A DNA stretch of 27,801 nucleotides from Candidatus Segatella mututuai (GCA_002439605.1 DJOI01000025.1:1-27801); one strand, 5' to 3'; counted from the stretch's first letter, positions 6,468 through 16,300 are shown. Notes: generated from the sequence alone by a model not told the origin. Program-made: numbers and translations.

Positions 6468-7775
6468 TTATAGGAATGGGGTGAGAAAAGTGGCGGCAAA
6501 CCATCCCTTGAATCTTCCCCAGTTGCTGCGCCACTCTCGCCAGTTCTTCTCGTTGAGCAAGAAGCAATCAACTTTCTCACCATCAAAGAGGTTGACCAGT
6601 TGCTGGGTGGTGCAAGGGTCTACGATGACGGCATTCTCCTCATAGTCCCAGCGAAGGCTTCGAGCATTGAGGTTGGCACTACCTACGGTGCAGAACTTTC
6701 CGTCCACCATGATAATCTTGGTATGGTGGAATCCCTTGGTGTACATCCATATGTTGCATCCTGCCTTCATCAACTTGTGGGCGTTGTAGAAACCGCAGTC
6801 GGGCGTTAGGGGAATGTCGCTCTTGGTGGAGAGCATGATTTCCACTTTCACTCCTCGCTTTACGGCATTCTTTAGTGCTTTCTTCAGCTTGTGACTCAGT
6901 GTAAAATAAGGGCTTATCAGCTTGATGCTGTCCTGAGCATCGTTGATGGCGTTGACATAAAAATAGCGTATGATGTCTTTTGAGATGTGTGGCTCGCGGT
7001 TGATGATGCCCACCATCTTATGGTAGGCCGTGGCTGTGGTGTCAGGCTTGAGCCCGTCCACCAGATAGTCTTGTCGCTTGGCACGGAAATATTCCGCTCC
7101 ATGTACGTGCTGTCCGCTTACTTTGTTCCACATTTTCAGAAATATGGCTTGCAGCGTGTTCACCTCATCGCCATCGATGCGGCAATGCATGTCGTGCCAT
7201 GAGCCTACAACCTTGGTTCCCTTGATGTAATAGTCGGCCACGTTCATGCCTCCAGTATAGGCTATCTGTCCGTCGATGACGACGATCTTGCGGTGGTCGC
7301 GGTTGAAGATGGCGTGTACCCAGGGAAACTTCACAGGCTTGTATTCGAATATCTCAATACCTTTGGCGCGAATCTCCTTGATGTGGCGTTTGCGTAGCGG
7401 CTTGTTGTTGGATGAGTTTCCGAAACCGTCATACAAGGCTCTTACCTTGACTCCCTGCTTTGCTTTCTCGGCAAGCAGCTCGAAAAGCAAGTTGGCGATG
7501 CTATCGTTGCGGAAGTTGAAGTACTCTAAGTGTACACTTTTCTTTGCTTGACGGATGGCCTGGAACAAATCATCGAATTTCTCTTGACCGTTCATCAGAA
7601 GCGTGACCGAGTTGTTGTGGGAGAATCGAATGCCCTTTTCCCTCAACTGTTCGACGATGGCAGAGTCGCTACTCTCTTTCGTGTGGTGGTTGGCAAGCCT
7701 CAGGCTGTCTTGTGCGCTGCACAGCGAAGAGAACAGCATGATGCTTGCCGTTAATAATAGGTATCTGAGTCTCAT
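6468..7775 (-). CDS. Secreted phospholipase D-like/cardiolipin synthase-family protein
   Basis: The 435-residue protein has two complete HxKxxxxD phospholipase D motifs: HRKIVVID (His161, Lys163, Asp168) followed by GQIAYTGGMN, and HTKIIMVD (His351, Lys353, Asp358) followed by GKFCTVGSANLNARS. The two motifs form one active site with phosphatidyl-enzyme chemistry in this family. The N-terminus is a cleavable-looking signal ending in LCSAQ, unlike the two transmembrane helices of typical Cls, so the enzyme probably works outside the cytoplasm. It lies 27 bases after kdsD and 27 bases before the LuxR gene. Cardiolipin synthesis is the likeliest role, but a phosphatidyltransferase or hydrolase with another substrate is possible. 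Confidence 0.87.
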   Translation of the reverse strand: MRLRYLLLTASIMLFSSLCSAQDSLRLANHHTKESSDSAIVEQLREKGIRFSHNNSVTLLMNGQEKFDDLFQAIRQAKKSVHLEYFNFRNDSIANLLFELLAEKAKQGVKVRALYDGFGNSSNNKPLRKRHIKEIRAKGIEIFEYKPVKFPWVHAIFNRDHRKIVVIDGQIAYTGGMNVADYYIKGTKVVGSWHDMHCRIDGDEVNTLQAIFLKMWNKVSGQHVHGAEYFRAKRQDYLVDGLKPDTTATAYHKMVGIINREPHISKDIIRYFYVNAINDAQDSIKLISPYFTLSHKLKKALKNAVKRGVKVEIMLSTKSDIPLTPDCGFYNAHKLMKAGCNIWMYTKGFHHTKIIMVDGKFCTVGSANLNARSLRWDYEENAVIVDPCTTQQLVNLFDGEKVDCFLLNEKNWREWRSNWGRFKGWFAATFLTPFL

Positions 7776-7802
7776 TCTGAATGTTTGATGTAGTTTCTCA
7801 TT

Positions 7803-8783
7803 TTACACCATGCAGGCGTAATGGTCGACGATGCCTAAGAGATGCTTCTCGTCGTCCATCACCAATACAGTATGCACCTTGTATTGGTGCATGATGCGCT
7901 GTATCTCTGTAATCTTAGTCGTTGGTGCCACGTGTTTAGGAGTCGTGGTCATGATGTCGCTCACAGTCTTGTTGAAGAACTCCGCCTGCCATTTCTCCAT
8001 GGCACGCCGTATATCTCCGTCGGTGATCAGTCCGATGACACGATTTTCTTCATCTACCGACACTCCTAACCCCAATTTTCCCTTGCTCACATGGATGATG
8101 GCCTCGCCAAGGTGCATGTCCTTGGGAACAATGGGAAGGTCTTCCTTCTTCATCACGTCCTCGGCAGTGGTGAGCAGGCGCTTGCCCAATTCTCCTCCTG
8201 GATGGAACTGCGCAAAGTCGCGTGGCTTGAAGTGGCGTACCTGCATCAGCGCAATGGCCAAGGCATCGCCCATGGCAAGTGCGGCCGTAGTGCTGCTCGT
8301 GGGGGCGAGGTTCAGCGGGCAGGCTTCCTTCTTTACCTTCACCGTGATGTGGTAGTTGGAGTATTTGGCCAGCAGCGAGTGTGGATTGCCCGTCATCGAG
8401 ATGATGGGCACGTTCATGTGGAGCACCATGGGGATGAATCGCAGCAACTCGTCGGTCTGTCCGCTGTTGCTCAGCGCCAAAACCACATCCTTGTCGGTCA
8501 TCACGCCAAGGTCTCCATGATATACGTCGAGCGGATTGATATAGAAGGCTGGAGTTCCTGTCGATGCCAAAGTGGCGGCTATCTTGGCTCCCACGTGTCC
8601 GCTTTTTCCCACACCCGTTACGATAATCTTTCCCTGGCAATGGTACATCAGGTCGACAGCCTTCTCGAAGTTATCGTCCAGCAATGCTATCTGGTCTACT
8701 ATGGCTTCAGCCTCTTCGCGCAGTGCCTCTTCACCATAATGGCGAATAGTCTTGTCGCTTATATGATTGTTTATATCTGTCAT
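7803..8783 (-). CDS. kdsD: D-arabinose 5-phosphate isomerase (KpsF/GutQ/KdsD family)
   Basis: The 326-residue protein has the full family layout. A SIS sugar-isomerase domain covers about residues 30-185, with GVGKSGHVGAKIAATLASTGTPAFY near the start and the phosphosugar loop SNSGQTDE at 105-112. The linker is HPGGELGKRLL, and two CBS domains follow at about 205-265 and 270-326. The enzyme converts ribulose 5-phosphate to arabinose 5-phosphate, the substrate for KdsA, in the Kdo branch of lipopolysaccharide synthesis. kdsA lies directly upstream with a 27-base gap, which makes the lipopolysaccharide role more likely than sugar-alcohol metabolism. Confidence 0.94.
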   Translation of the reverse strand: MTDINNHISDKTIRHYGEEALREEAEAIVDQIALLDDNFEKAVDLMYHCQGKIIVTGVGKSGHVGAKIAATLASTGTPAFYINPLDVYHGDLGVMTDKDVVLALSNSGQTDELLRFIPMVLHMNVPIISMTGNPHSLLAKYSNYHITVKVKKEACPLNLAPTSSTTAALAMGDALAIALMQVRHFKPRDFAQFHPGGELGKRLLTTAEDVMKKEDLPIVPKDMHLGEAIIHVSKGKLGLGVSVDEENRVIGLITDGDIRRAMEKWQAEFFNKTVSDIMTTTPKHVAPTTKITEIQRIMHQYKVHTVLVMDDEKHLLGIVDHYACMV

Positions 8784-8810
8784 GGGTTCGTTATCTTATC
8801 AGCTCTGTTG

Positions 8811-9563
8811 TTATTTTATCAATTCTGCAATCAGATCCTCCAGTTTGTCGAGTTCCAACATGTTGGCGGCATCCGACAGTCCTTTGTCGGGGTCGGGGTG
8901 GACCTCAAAGAAATAGCCTGTGGCTCCGAAAGCCTTGGCTGCCAAGGCCATCGCAGGCACAAACTTGCGGTCGCCTATGGTTTTTCCGTCACCGGCACTG
9001 GGACGTTGTACACTATGTGTGCAGTCCATGATGACTGTGGGCACAATATCTTTCATGTCGGAGATGTTTCGGAAGTCGACTACCAGGTTGTTGTAGCCGA
9101 AACAGTTTCCTCGCTCTGTCAGCCACACTTCCTTGGCACCGCTTTCCAAAGCTTTCTCCACAGGATATTTCATGTCTCTGCCACTGAGGAACTGTGCTTT
9201 TTTGATGTTTACCGTCTTGCCTGTATGGGCAGCTGCCACCAAGAGGTCGGTCTGTCGGCACAGGAAGGCTGGAATTTGTAGAATGTCGCACACTTGTCCT
9301 GCCGCCTCTGCCTGGTAGCTTTCATGAATGTCGGTAGTAATGCGAAGGTTGTATTTCGACTTGACTTCTGCAAGCATCTGCAGACCTTTCTCCAGCCCCG
9401 GGCCACGGAAAGAACGGATGCTGGTGCGGTTGGCTTTGTCGAACGAAGCCTTGAATATGATGTCTGTGCCTAATTTTTTGTTGATGCGTACGAGCTGCTG
9501 TGCTACTGTGTCCAACAGTTCCATCGATTCGATGACGCAAGGCCCTGCGATAAACTTTGCCAT
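8811..9563 (-). CDS. kdsA: 3-deoxy-D-manno-octulosonate 8-phosphate synthase (metal-dependent class)
   Basis: The 250-residue protein matches KdsA throughout: IAGPCVIES near the start, KASFDKANRTS, RGPGLEKGL, TDIHE, LTERGNCFGYNNLVVDFR and MDCTHSVQRP. It condenses arabinose 5-phosphate with phosphoenolpyruvate in the cytoplasm to make Kdo 8-phosphate for lipopolysaccharide. Cys9, His183, Glu220 and Asp231 align with the metal ligands Cys11, His185, Glu222 and Asp233 of Aquifex aeolicus KdsA, all shifted by two. This places it in the metal-dependent class rather than the E. coli type, which has Asn in place of the Cys. The gene is between mscS and kdsD in a same-strand run. Confidence 0.96.
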   Translation of the reverse strand: MAKFIAGPCVIESMELLDTVAQQLVRINKKLGTDIIFKASFDKANRTSIRSFRGPGLEKGLQMLAEVKSKYNLRITTDIHESYQAEAAGQVCDILQIPAFLCRQTDLLVAAAHTGKTVNIKKAQFLSGRDMKYPVEKALESGAKEVWLTERGNCFGYNNLVVDFRNISDMKDIVPTVIMDCTHSVQRPSAGDGKTIGDRKFVPAMALAAKAFGATGYFFEVHPDPDKGLSDAANMLELDKLEDLIAELIK

Positions 9564-9573
9564 TTTTCTTTAC

Positions 9574-9608
9574 GATAAATGTTAAATGTTAAGTGTTAAA
9601 TGTTAAGT
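9574..9608. repeat. Heptamer tandem repeat in the mscS-kdsA gap
   Basis: Four perfectly phased 7-base units alternate GTTAAAT, GTTAAGT, GTTAAAT, GTTAAGT (9581-9608), preceded by a degenerate unit GATAAAT at 9574-9580. They fill most of the 58-base gap ahead of kdsA. Copy number could vary by slippage. Confidence 0.85.
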
Positions 9609-9621
9609 AGGGCATGCGCTC

Positions 9622-12024
9622 TTACTTATTTTTGATATTAAATGCCGATTCTGCGGCATCGGTTTCCTCGGTGGAGGCAGTCTTGATAGTAATCTCACGC
9701 TGTGGGAATGGAATCTCGATGTTGTGCTCATTGAGCGTATCGTAGATGCACTCCATTATTTTTCCGTCGTCTATATACTGTGTGAGTACATTCACCCATA
9801 CCAGCACCTTGAGGGTGATGCAACTGTCGTCAAAACTTTTCAGCACCACTTTGACGCCCTTCTTGTGATAGATGCAGTCCAGTTGGTTCAATGCATCGGC
9901 GAGTATTTGCTTCACATGCTTCACATTGGTGCCATAAGCTACGCCTACTTCCAGGATGTCGAGCTCGTAACCATGGTTGCGGGTCATATTCTTGTAGTTC
10001 TTCGAGAAAAGCTGTGCGTTCTGGAAGGCTATCACCGATCCGTCGGTAGCTTCAAGCATGGTCGATGTATAGCTGATGCTGCTCACTCGTCCGCGCGTGC
10101 CGTCGCAGATGATATAGTCGCCCACCTTTACGCGTCCCATCATCAGTGAGACTCCATAATAGATGTTCTCCAAAATGTCCTTGGATGCGAAACCAAGACC
10201 TGTGGACAAGCCGGCAAAGATGGCCAAGAGCCATGACTTTCCCACTTGGAACACGTTGAGGGCTATCATCAGCCAAATGCCCCAGATAATGACCTGCAGC
10301 ACGTTCTTGAACATCACTATCTTACTGGCAGCCGATGCCGGGTCTTGCTTCTCGAAATGATGGCGCATCAAGTCATTGGTGGTGATGTTGATATAGTTGA
10401 ACAGGAAGAACAGGCAAGCCACAAGGCTGATACTGTAGAGCGAAGCCGTGAAGTTGCTGGTTCTGATGTACTCCTTGTTGAATATCATCCATGTGGTGTC
10501 GCTCATGTTGAATACGTCGGCTGCCCAATAAATGGCGATGATAAACGACAATATGCCTCCGGTTGGAATCAGTACCTTGTTGATAAAGCGGAATATCCAT
10601 TTGTCAGTTATCGGCTTTTGTTTCAAGTTCTTACGCTCGGCATAGACTTCCATCCAGTCTTTCAGGCACGTGATGCTCAGGATGCAGGTGAGCTGCATCA
10701 TCCACCAGATGATGATTTGTACCGATAGCAGAGTGAAGCCTACCCACGAGCAGCAGGTGCTTACGGCAAATACGCAAAGCGAGATGTAGGCGTACATCTT
10801 GTCGTCTCTCGGCACTAACTTGTTGTGACGCTTGATGACGTTTGCCTGCCAAAGCGAGCAGATGAGCAGGATGGGGGGGAATATAAAGTTGACCAGATCG
10901 TTTGGTATCAGGATGATACGGAACGTGATGACGAGGAAGCCTACCAGCATCAAGGGAGAATAGATGCGGAAGGCACTCTTTATCTGGTCGTTGCCCACGC
11001 GGAGCAAGAGTGAAATCAAGATGACGCCTATCAGCCAAGCAAACTCTACGAGTAGTCCGCATGCCATGATGACGAAGTTTTGGTGGGCTGTAATGCGTAT
11101 GATGCCCAACAATATGGCAAAGGTGACTACAGTCATCGCCATGATGATGCAGGGACGCTTTGCCATGAAGTTGTCCTTGATGCTCTCAAAGCGGCCTCTC
11201 TTCACCAAGTGTGTCACCACAATGCGGATGGTAAAGAGGTTGAGGGCAATAGACACAATGCCATAGAAGACGATGATGCCGAAAAGCATGAAAATGATTC
11301 TCACGTCCCATTGCGACATCATGCCTGGGGCAGGCCGGTATTTCTCAGTGACCGATGTCTTGGCTTCCTTGTAATTGCTGCTTATGTGCTGCAGGATGGC
11401 GAAATAATTGTCGCCGCCATTTTTGAAAATGCTGTTCTGTATCTCGGCATATCGCTGGTTGGCATAGTCGTTGAGCGACTTCAGTTTTCTCTCAGTCATG
11501 TCGTAGGCTCTTATGTAGTCGTGCAACTGTTCCTGTCGCTCTACCAACTGCCGGCGGATATTTACAGCCAGGGTAAGGTCTACGTTGCGGTTCAACTGAG
11601 CTTCCTTGCTCATGAACACGGTGTTCATGTTGTACAGATAGTTGATGAGCGAGTCAAATCTTGCCACCTCTGTGTTGTTCTTGTTGATAAGCCCCCTGAA
11701 CGGTGCGGCCTTCGACTTGAACTTGTCAAACTGTTCGGTAGCTTCGTGGCAGGCGTATGTCAGATCGAAGATATAGCCGTTGCGCTGCGAGTATAGCATG
11801 ATGGAGTTCTGGTCGGCTTGCGCCATGATGGTCATCAGTTCCTTGATGATGGTCTGCTGTTGTCGTTTGGCATGCTCGTTTTGCTTCTCTAAGTCGAGAT
11901 GATAGCTGGTTAGCTCGGTTCGGAGCATAAAGAGCGTGGTGTCGAGGTTGGCCTCCTTGAGTACAGCATGGCTTGGCAGCAGAAAAGCCACCCACATCAG
12001 GATGATTATCGATAATTTCTTCAT
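9622..12024 (-). CDS. Large MscS-family mechanosensitive channel
   Basis: The start at 12024 gives 800 residues with a clear signal peptide (MKKLSIIILMWVAFLLPSHA). The open frame extends to 12327, but that would include the promoter and overlap the divergent plus-strand gene. Residues 20-250 form a helical, coiled-coil-prone periplasmic region, followed by many transmembrane helices. The MscS core comes late: a pore-lining segment around 585-625 (LAIFAGLSTGLGFASKDILENI), then the beta domain (GDYIICDGTRGRVSSISYTSTMLEATDGSVIAFQNAQLFSKNYKNMT). Such channels release solutes on hypo-osmotic shock and lie in the inner membrane; the size recalls the MscK/MscM branch. It is the first gene of the run leading into kdsA and kdsD. 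Confidence 0.9.
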   Translation of the reverse strand: MKKLSIIILMWVAFLLPSHAVLKEANLDTTLFMLRTELTSYHLDLEKQNEHAKRQQQTIIKELMTIMAQADQNSIMLYSQRNGYIFDLTYACHEATEQFDKFKSKAAPFRGLINKNNTEVARFDSLINYLYNMNTVFMSKEAQLNRNVDLTLAVNIRRQLVERQEQLHDYIRAYDMTERKLKSLNDYANQRYAEIQNSIFKNGGDNYFAILQHISSNYKEAKTSVTEKYRPAPGMMSQWDVRIIFMLFGIIVFYGIVSIALNLFTIRIVVTHLVKRGRFESIKDNFMAKRPCIIMAMTVVTFAILLGIIRITAHQNFVIMACGLLVEFAWLIGVILISLLLRVGNDQIKSAFRIYSPLMLVGFLVITFRIILIPNDLVNFIFPPILLICSLWQANVIKRHNKLVPRDDKMYAYISLCVFAVSTCCSWVGFTLLSVQIIIWWMMQLTCILSITCLKDWMEVYAERKNLKQKPITDKWIFRFINKVLIPTGGILSFIIAIYWAADVFNMSDTTWMIFNKEYIRTSNFTASLYSISLVACLFFLFNYINITTNDLMRHHFEKQDPASAASKIVMFKNVLQVIIWGIWLMIALNVFQVGKSWLLAIFAGLSTGLGFASKDILENIYYGVSLMMGRVKVGDYIICDGTRGRVSSISYTSTMLEATDGSVIAFQNAQLFSKNYKNMTRNHGYELDILEVGVAYGTNVKHVKQILADALNQLDCIYHKKGVKVVLKSFDDSCITLKVLVWVNVLTQYIDDGKIMECIYDTLNEHNIEIPFPQREITIKTASTEETDAAESAFNIKNK

Positions 12025-12045
12025 GTTGTTTTCTTTATTTGTCTG

Positions 12046-12076
12046 CAAAGTTAAGCAAAAATAGAGAAAGAAGCAA
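12046..12076 (-). promoter_or_regulatory. Bacteroidota-type promoter for mscS and the envelope operon
   Basis: On the minus strand TAACTTTG (12053-12046) is the -7 element and TTG at 12076-12074 lies 20 bases upstream. It sits about 22 bases ahead of the start chosen for the MscS protein, which supports that start. Confidence 0.7.
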
Positions 12077-12116
12077 AAAGATAATTCCTTTTTTACGATT
12101 TTCGATATGAGATATG

Positions 12117-12146
12117 TTGTTTTTCTCGTTAATTTTATTACTTTTG
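12117..12146 (+). promoter_or_regulatory. Bacteroidota-type promoter for the BadF-type gene
   Basis: TACTTTTG at 12139-12146 matches TAnnTTTG, with TTG at 12117-12119 and a 19-base spacer. It is divergent from the mscS promoter. Confidence 0.65.
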
Positions 12147-12174
12147 CAGTTGCGATTGATAACAAAAAAAAGTA

Positions 12175-13080
12175 ATGATTATGACAACACTCATAGCTGA
12201 CAGCGGAAGCACCAAGACCGATTGGGGGCTCGTGGATGCCTCGGGACAAATCCAGTCCACCCACAAAACGCAGGGCATCAATCCTTTCCATCTCTCCGAT
12301 GATGGAATCAGGCAAATTCTCGCTCAAGAACTTTCGTTGTCAGAATCTCCCACACGTGTGTTCTTCTATGGTAGTGGTGTTACCGAATCTATGAAGCCCC
12401 GCATGGAGCATCTATTGCTCGGACAATTTCCACAAGCGGAGGTTCATGCCGAGAGCGACTTGTTGGGCGCGGCCCGAGCCTTGTTGGGACATGGTCCTGG
12501 CATAGCCTGTATCTTGGGCACGGGAGCCAACAGTTGTTTGTATGACGGTGAACGTATTCTTCTCAACACTCCTCCATTGGGATATATTCTTGGTGACGAG
12601 GGTAGCGGGGCAGCCTTGGGCAAGATGTTTCTCAATGGTATCTTCAAGGGCAGACTTCCAGAGACATTGAAGCAGGAATATCTCTCATGGTCCGGGCTCG
12701 ACTATTCTTCTATTATAGATAAGGTATATCGCCAGCCGCTCGCCAACCGTTACTTAGCATCCATCGCTCCTTTCATGTCGATGCAGATAGATAAGGCGGG
12801 AGAGCCTGCAAACTCGGGCACATCCCGACAGCATGCCGAGGCTTTGTGCAAGATGGTAGTCGAAGCATTCGAGCAGTTCTATCAGCGTAACATCACACCT
12901 TATTTCTCCTCAGTCTCTTCTCCTCAATGGGTATCATCGCTCCATGTGGCTTTCGTGGGAAGCATAGCCCATTACTTCGAGCAACCGCTACGGCTGGTCT
13001 TCGAACAAAAGCATCATCTTTCTGTCGCCGAGATACAACAGGCGCCCATGGATGGACTGGTGCGGTATCATCTACTCTAA
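12175..13080 (+). CDS. BadF/BadG/BcrA/BcrD-type ATPase, N-acetylglucosamine kinase-like
   Basis: The protein has 301 residues (299 if the second ATG at 12181 is used). It carries the ASKHA nucleotide-binding signatures: the phosphate-1 loop LIADSGSTKTDWGLV at residues 6-20, a second phosphate loop ILGTGANSCLYDG, and GYILGDEGSGAALGKMFLNG, a combination typical of N-acetylglucosamine/glucosamine kinase-like members. It probably phosphorylates an amino sugar or related sugar in the cytoplasm, but substrate cannot be read from the sequence. It is monocistronic, with its own promoter and a strong terminator. It lies next to the PUL but is insulated from it, so a joint function is not shown. Confidence 0.88.
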   Translation: MIMTTLIADSGSTKTDWGLVDASGQIQSTHKTQGINPFHLSDDGIRQILAQELSLSESPTRVFFYGSGVTESMKPRMEHLLLGQFPQAEVHAESDLLGAARALLGHGPGIACILGTGANSCLYDGERILLNTPPLGYILGDEGSGAALGKMFLNGIFKGRLPETLKQEYLSWSGLDYSSIIDKVYRQPLANRYLASIAPFMSMQIDKAGEPANSGTSRQHAEALCKMVVEAFEQFYQRNITPYFSSVSSPQWVSSLHVAFVGSIAHYFEQPLRLVFEQKHHLSVAEIQQAPMDGLVRYHLL

Positions 13081-13087
13081 ATATTCT

Positions 13088-13113
13088 AAAAGCCCAGATT
13101 CTGGGCTTTTATT
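13088..13113 (+). terminator. Intrinsic terminator after the BadF-type gene
   Basis: A perfect 10-bp stem AAAAGCCCAG/CTGGGCTTTT (13088-13097 and 13101-13110) with a three-base loop ends in a T-run. It lies 8 bases past the stop codon and, being A-flanked, could also work in reverse. Confidence 0.9.
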
Positions 13114-13164
13114 GCTAATATACCATGCAAAAATAACATTTCGTACATATCAAGTTAACCAAAT

Positions 13165-13300
13165 GATACGCTAAGGTTCGCAAAAACACGTTAATTTTGC
13201 CATCGTAATGCTGATAATAACCTAAAAAAGAACAAACAATTACGAAACGGACAGATAAGTAAGCAAAAACCAATCGAAACAAACAACAACGTAGCGTATC
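13165..13300. repeat. Inverted 9-base elements bracketing the PUL promoter and leader
   Basis: GATACGCTA at 13165-13173 and its reverse complement TAGCGTATC at 13292-13300 flank the promoter-like TAATTTTG and most of the leader. They could be regulator half-sites or long-range RNA pairing, or could be chance. Confidence 0.4.
13192..13199 (+). promoter_or_regulatory. -7 promoter element of the PUL
   Basis: TAATTTTG matches TAnnTTTG about 150 bases before the SusC start. No good TTG is present at the expected upstream distance, which would fit a promoter needing an activator. The region up to 13348 is an A-rich untranslated leader with no other gene. Confidence 0.6.
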
Positions 13301-13348
13301 TATTATTAATAGAATACCTATTTATATTAAATAAAACCTAAAGTAATT

Positions 13349-16300
13349 ATGAGAAAAACATCTCTAAAATTCTCTCAGAGCAGTATGCTCTGCAAAGTTG
13401 CTCTGGTAGCCCTTATGTTGGCATTCCAGGCAATGTTAGGAATCGGAGCGGGTGTCCTCAAAGCTCAATCTGTTACGGGTACCGTTACTTCTGGGACTGA
13501 TAATGAGCCATTGATAGGCGCAAGCATCCAGGTGCAAGGTACTAAGGTCGGAACAGTCACCGACCTCGATGGTAACTTCAAGATTGATGCCAAGAGTGGC
13601 CAGACTCTTGAAGTTTCTTATCTTGGCTTCATTACTCGGAAAGTGAAAGTCACTTCTGGGGGGGCAAACCTAAACATCGTACTACAAGAAGACAAGCAGT
13701 CTCTCGACGAAGTTGTCGTGGTGGGTTATGGTGTTCAGAAAAAGAAACTCCTAACGGGTGCCACGACACAAGTGAAAGGTGACGACATCGCCAAGATGAA
13801 CACAACCAGTCCTCTTCAAGCTATGCAAGGTCAGACTCCAGGTGTCAACATCACCACGACTTCTGGTCAGCCAGGCTCAAGCATGAAGGTGAGCATTCGT
13901 GGTTTGGGTTCCAATGAAGGTAGCTCTCCTCTTTATCTGATAGATGGAGTGGGTGGTGATATCTCAACCTTGAACCCTGCCGACATCGAGAGCATCGACA
14001 TCTTGAAGGATGCTGCTTCTGCAGCTATTTATGGTGCGCAGGCTGCTAATGGTGTAGTACTTATCACAACCAAGAGTGGTAAGGAAGGCTCCGCTAAAAT
14101 TTCTTTCGATTCTTACATTGGTGTGCAGAAGATAGCTCGTTCTCCAAAGCTGCTGAATGCCAAGGAGTACAAGGTCATCATGGATGAGTACAACCTCAAC
14201 ATGGGTACAGGTGCAGTCAACGATTGGGAGTCGATGGCAAGCACCAAGGATGTGGACACAAATTGGTTTGATGCTTTGACCAATGATGCAAGCATTCAGA
14301 GCTATAACCTAAGTGTGACAGGTGGTTCAAAGACTTCTACTTATGCCATGTCTCTTGGTTATCTTTATCAGGAAGGTATTGTAGGTGGTAAGGGCATCAG
14401 CGACATGGATCGTTATAATTTCCGTATCAACAGTGAGCACAAACTCTATAAGGATATTATTACCGTTGGCGAGCATGCCAGCTTGATTTACAAGCGTGTG
14501 AATGGTATCAACGACCTCGACGACGGAAATGAAAATGTATTGTATTCTGGTAGTTCCCTTCGTAGCGCTTTGATGGCGTATCCCGTAAACCCCGTATATG
14601 GTAAGGATGATTATGGCACAGGCTATTTTGATACTAATTATTCAGACTGGAATACAGGTACAGGTGGCAACCCAGTCGGCTTGATGATGGTTAACAAGAA
14701 ACGTACTCAGAACTGGATAGCAGACGCTAACGTTTACATGAACATCCAGCCTATCAAGAACTTGTTGTTCCGTTCTGTTTTCGGTGTTTCTTATAACAAT
14801 TCCAAGAGCCGTTCTTATACGTCTAAATATAAGTTCGACCAGTATACCGACAACAAGTCTTCTTATGTTTCTCAGAATACAGGTGACGGTTTTACGCTGA
14901 CTTGGACAAACACTTTATCTTACAACTTTGATATCAAGGACCATTCTTTCAATGCTCTTCTTGGTACAGAGGCTTCGCGTTACGATGGTGAGTATATGTA
15001 TGCAGCCAATCAGAACATGAAGCAGGGTATGGATTCATGGGACAAGGCTTGGTTGAGCAATGGCAATGACACTAAGGACAAGGCTCAGGGTATCAGCAAC
15101 GATCCTACGCGCACCATATCTTACTTCGGTCGTTTGGGTTGGAGTTGGAAAGATACTTATATGCTGAATGCCACATTGCGTTGTGATGGTAGCTCTCGTT
15201 TTGCAGAGGGGCATCGTTTTGGCTGGTTCCCGTCAGTATCTGCTGGTTGGACCCTTACCAACGAGAAGTTTATGAAGCCAGTAACAGAGACGCTCGACTT
15301 CCTGAAACTGCGCTTGAGTTGGGGACAGGTAGGTAACCAGAATATTGCCACTTTCCGTTATTTGGCCACATTGAGCAACGATGCATATTATAACTATGGT
15401 AGTACTACCAACAGTTATGGATTCTATCCTTCAAGTTTTGCCAATGAAGATTTGACTTGGGAAACCTCCGAGCAGTTTAACGTAGGTATTGATGCTCGTC
15501 TTTTCAAGAAGCTGAATGTCAATCTGGATTATTACATCAAGACTACCAAAGACTGGTTGGTCAACTCACCAACTTTTGCAACTACAGGTTTCTCTACTGC
15601 TTGGATTAATGGTGGAAATGTACGTAACTCAGGTTTTGAGTTCAATCTGAATTGGAACGACCGTATAGGCAAGGATTTCGTGTATAATGTAGGCTTCAAT
15701 GGTGCCTATAATAAGAATGAGGTGACGGAAGTTCCTACAGATGATGGTATCATTCATGGTCGTGGACAGATTCTCTCAGACGACAATACAGAGATCTTCC
15801 GTGCACAGAGCGGTCATGCCATGGGATTCTTCTTCGGTTATAAGACAGCAGGCATCTTCCAAAATCAGCAGGAGATTGAAGATTGGATCTCCGCAGGCAA
15901 TGGCGTACTTCAGTCGGATGTTAAGCCTGGTGATGTGAGATATGTAGATATGGACCACAATGGCGTAATCAATGATGACGACAAGGTGGATTTGGGCAAC
16001 GGTGTGCCTAAGTTTACTTTTGGTTTCAACCTTGGTTTCAACTATAAGAATTTCGATTTCAATGCACAGTTTGCTGGTGCTACAGGGTTCTATATCCTTC
16101 AGAGCTACCGCAACTATACTGGCTACCAGAACAACTGGACAACAGCCGTTCTGCAGCGTTGGACTGGTGAGGGTACTTCCAATAAGGTTCCTCGTATTTC
16201 TTCTAAGGCAACAATGAACTATGAGTTCTCTGACCTCTTCCTTCAGAAGGGTGACTATCTTCGTCTGAGCAACATTACCTTGGGATACGACTTCGCACCA

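Noticed and set aside
8091..9281. 396-codon plus-strand frame across kdsD and kdsA
   Set aside because: It overlaps two confidently identified genes on the other strand, crosses their gap and has no family signature.
9574..9608. CRISPR-like repeat
   Set aside because: The units are 7 bases with no spacers, so this is a simple tandem repeat.
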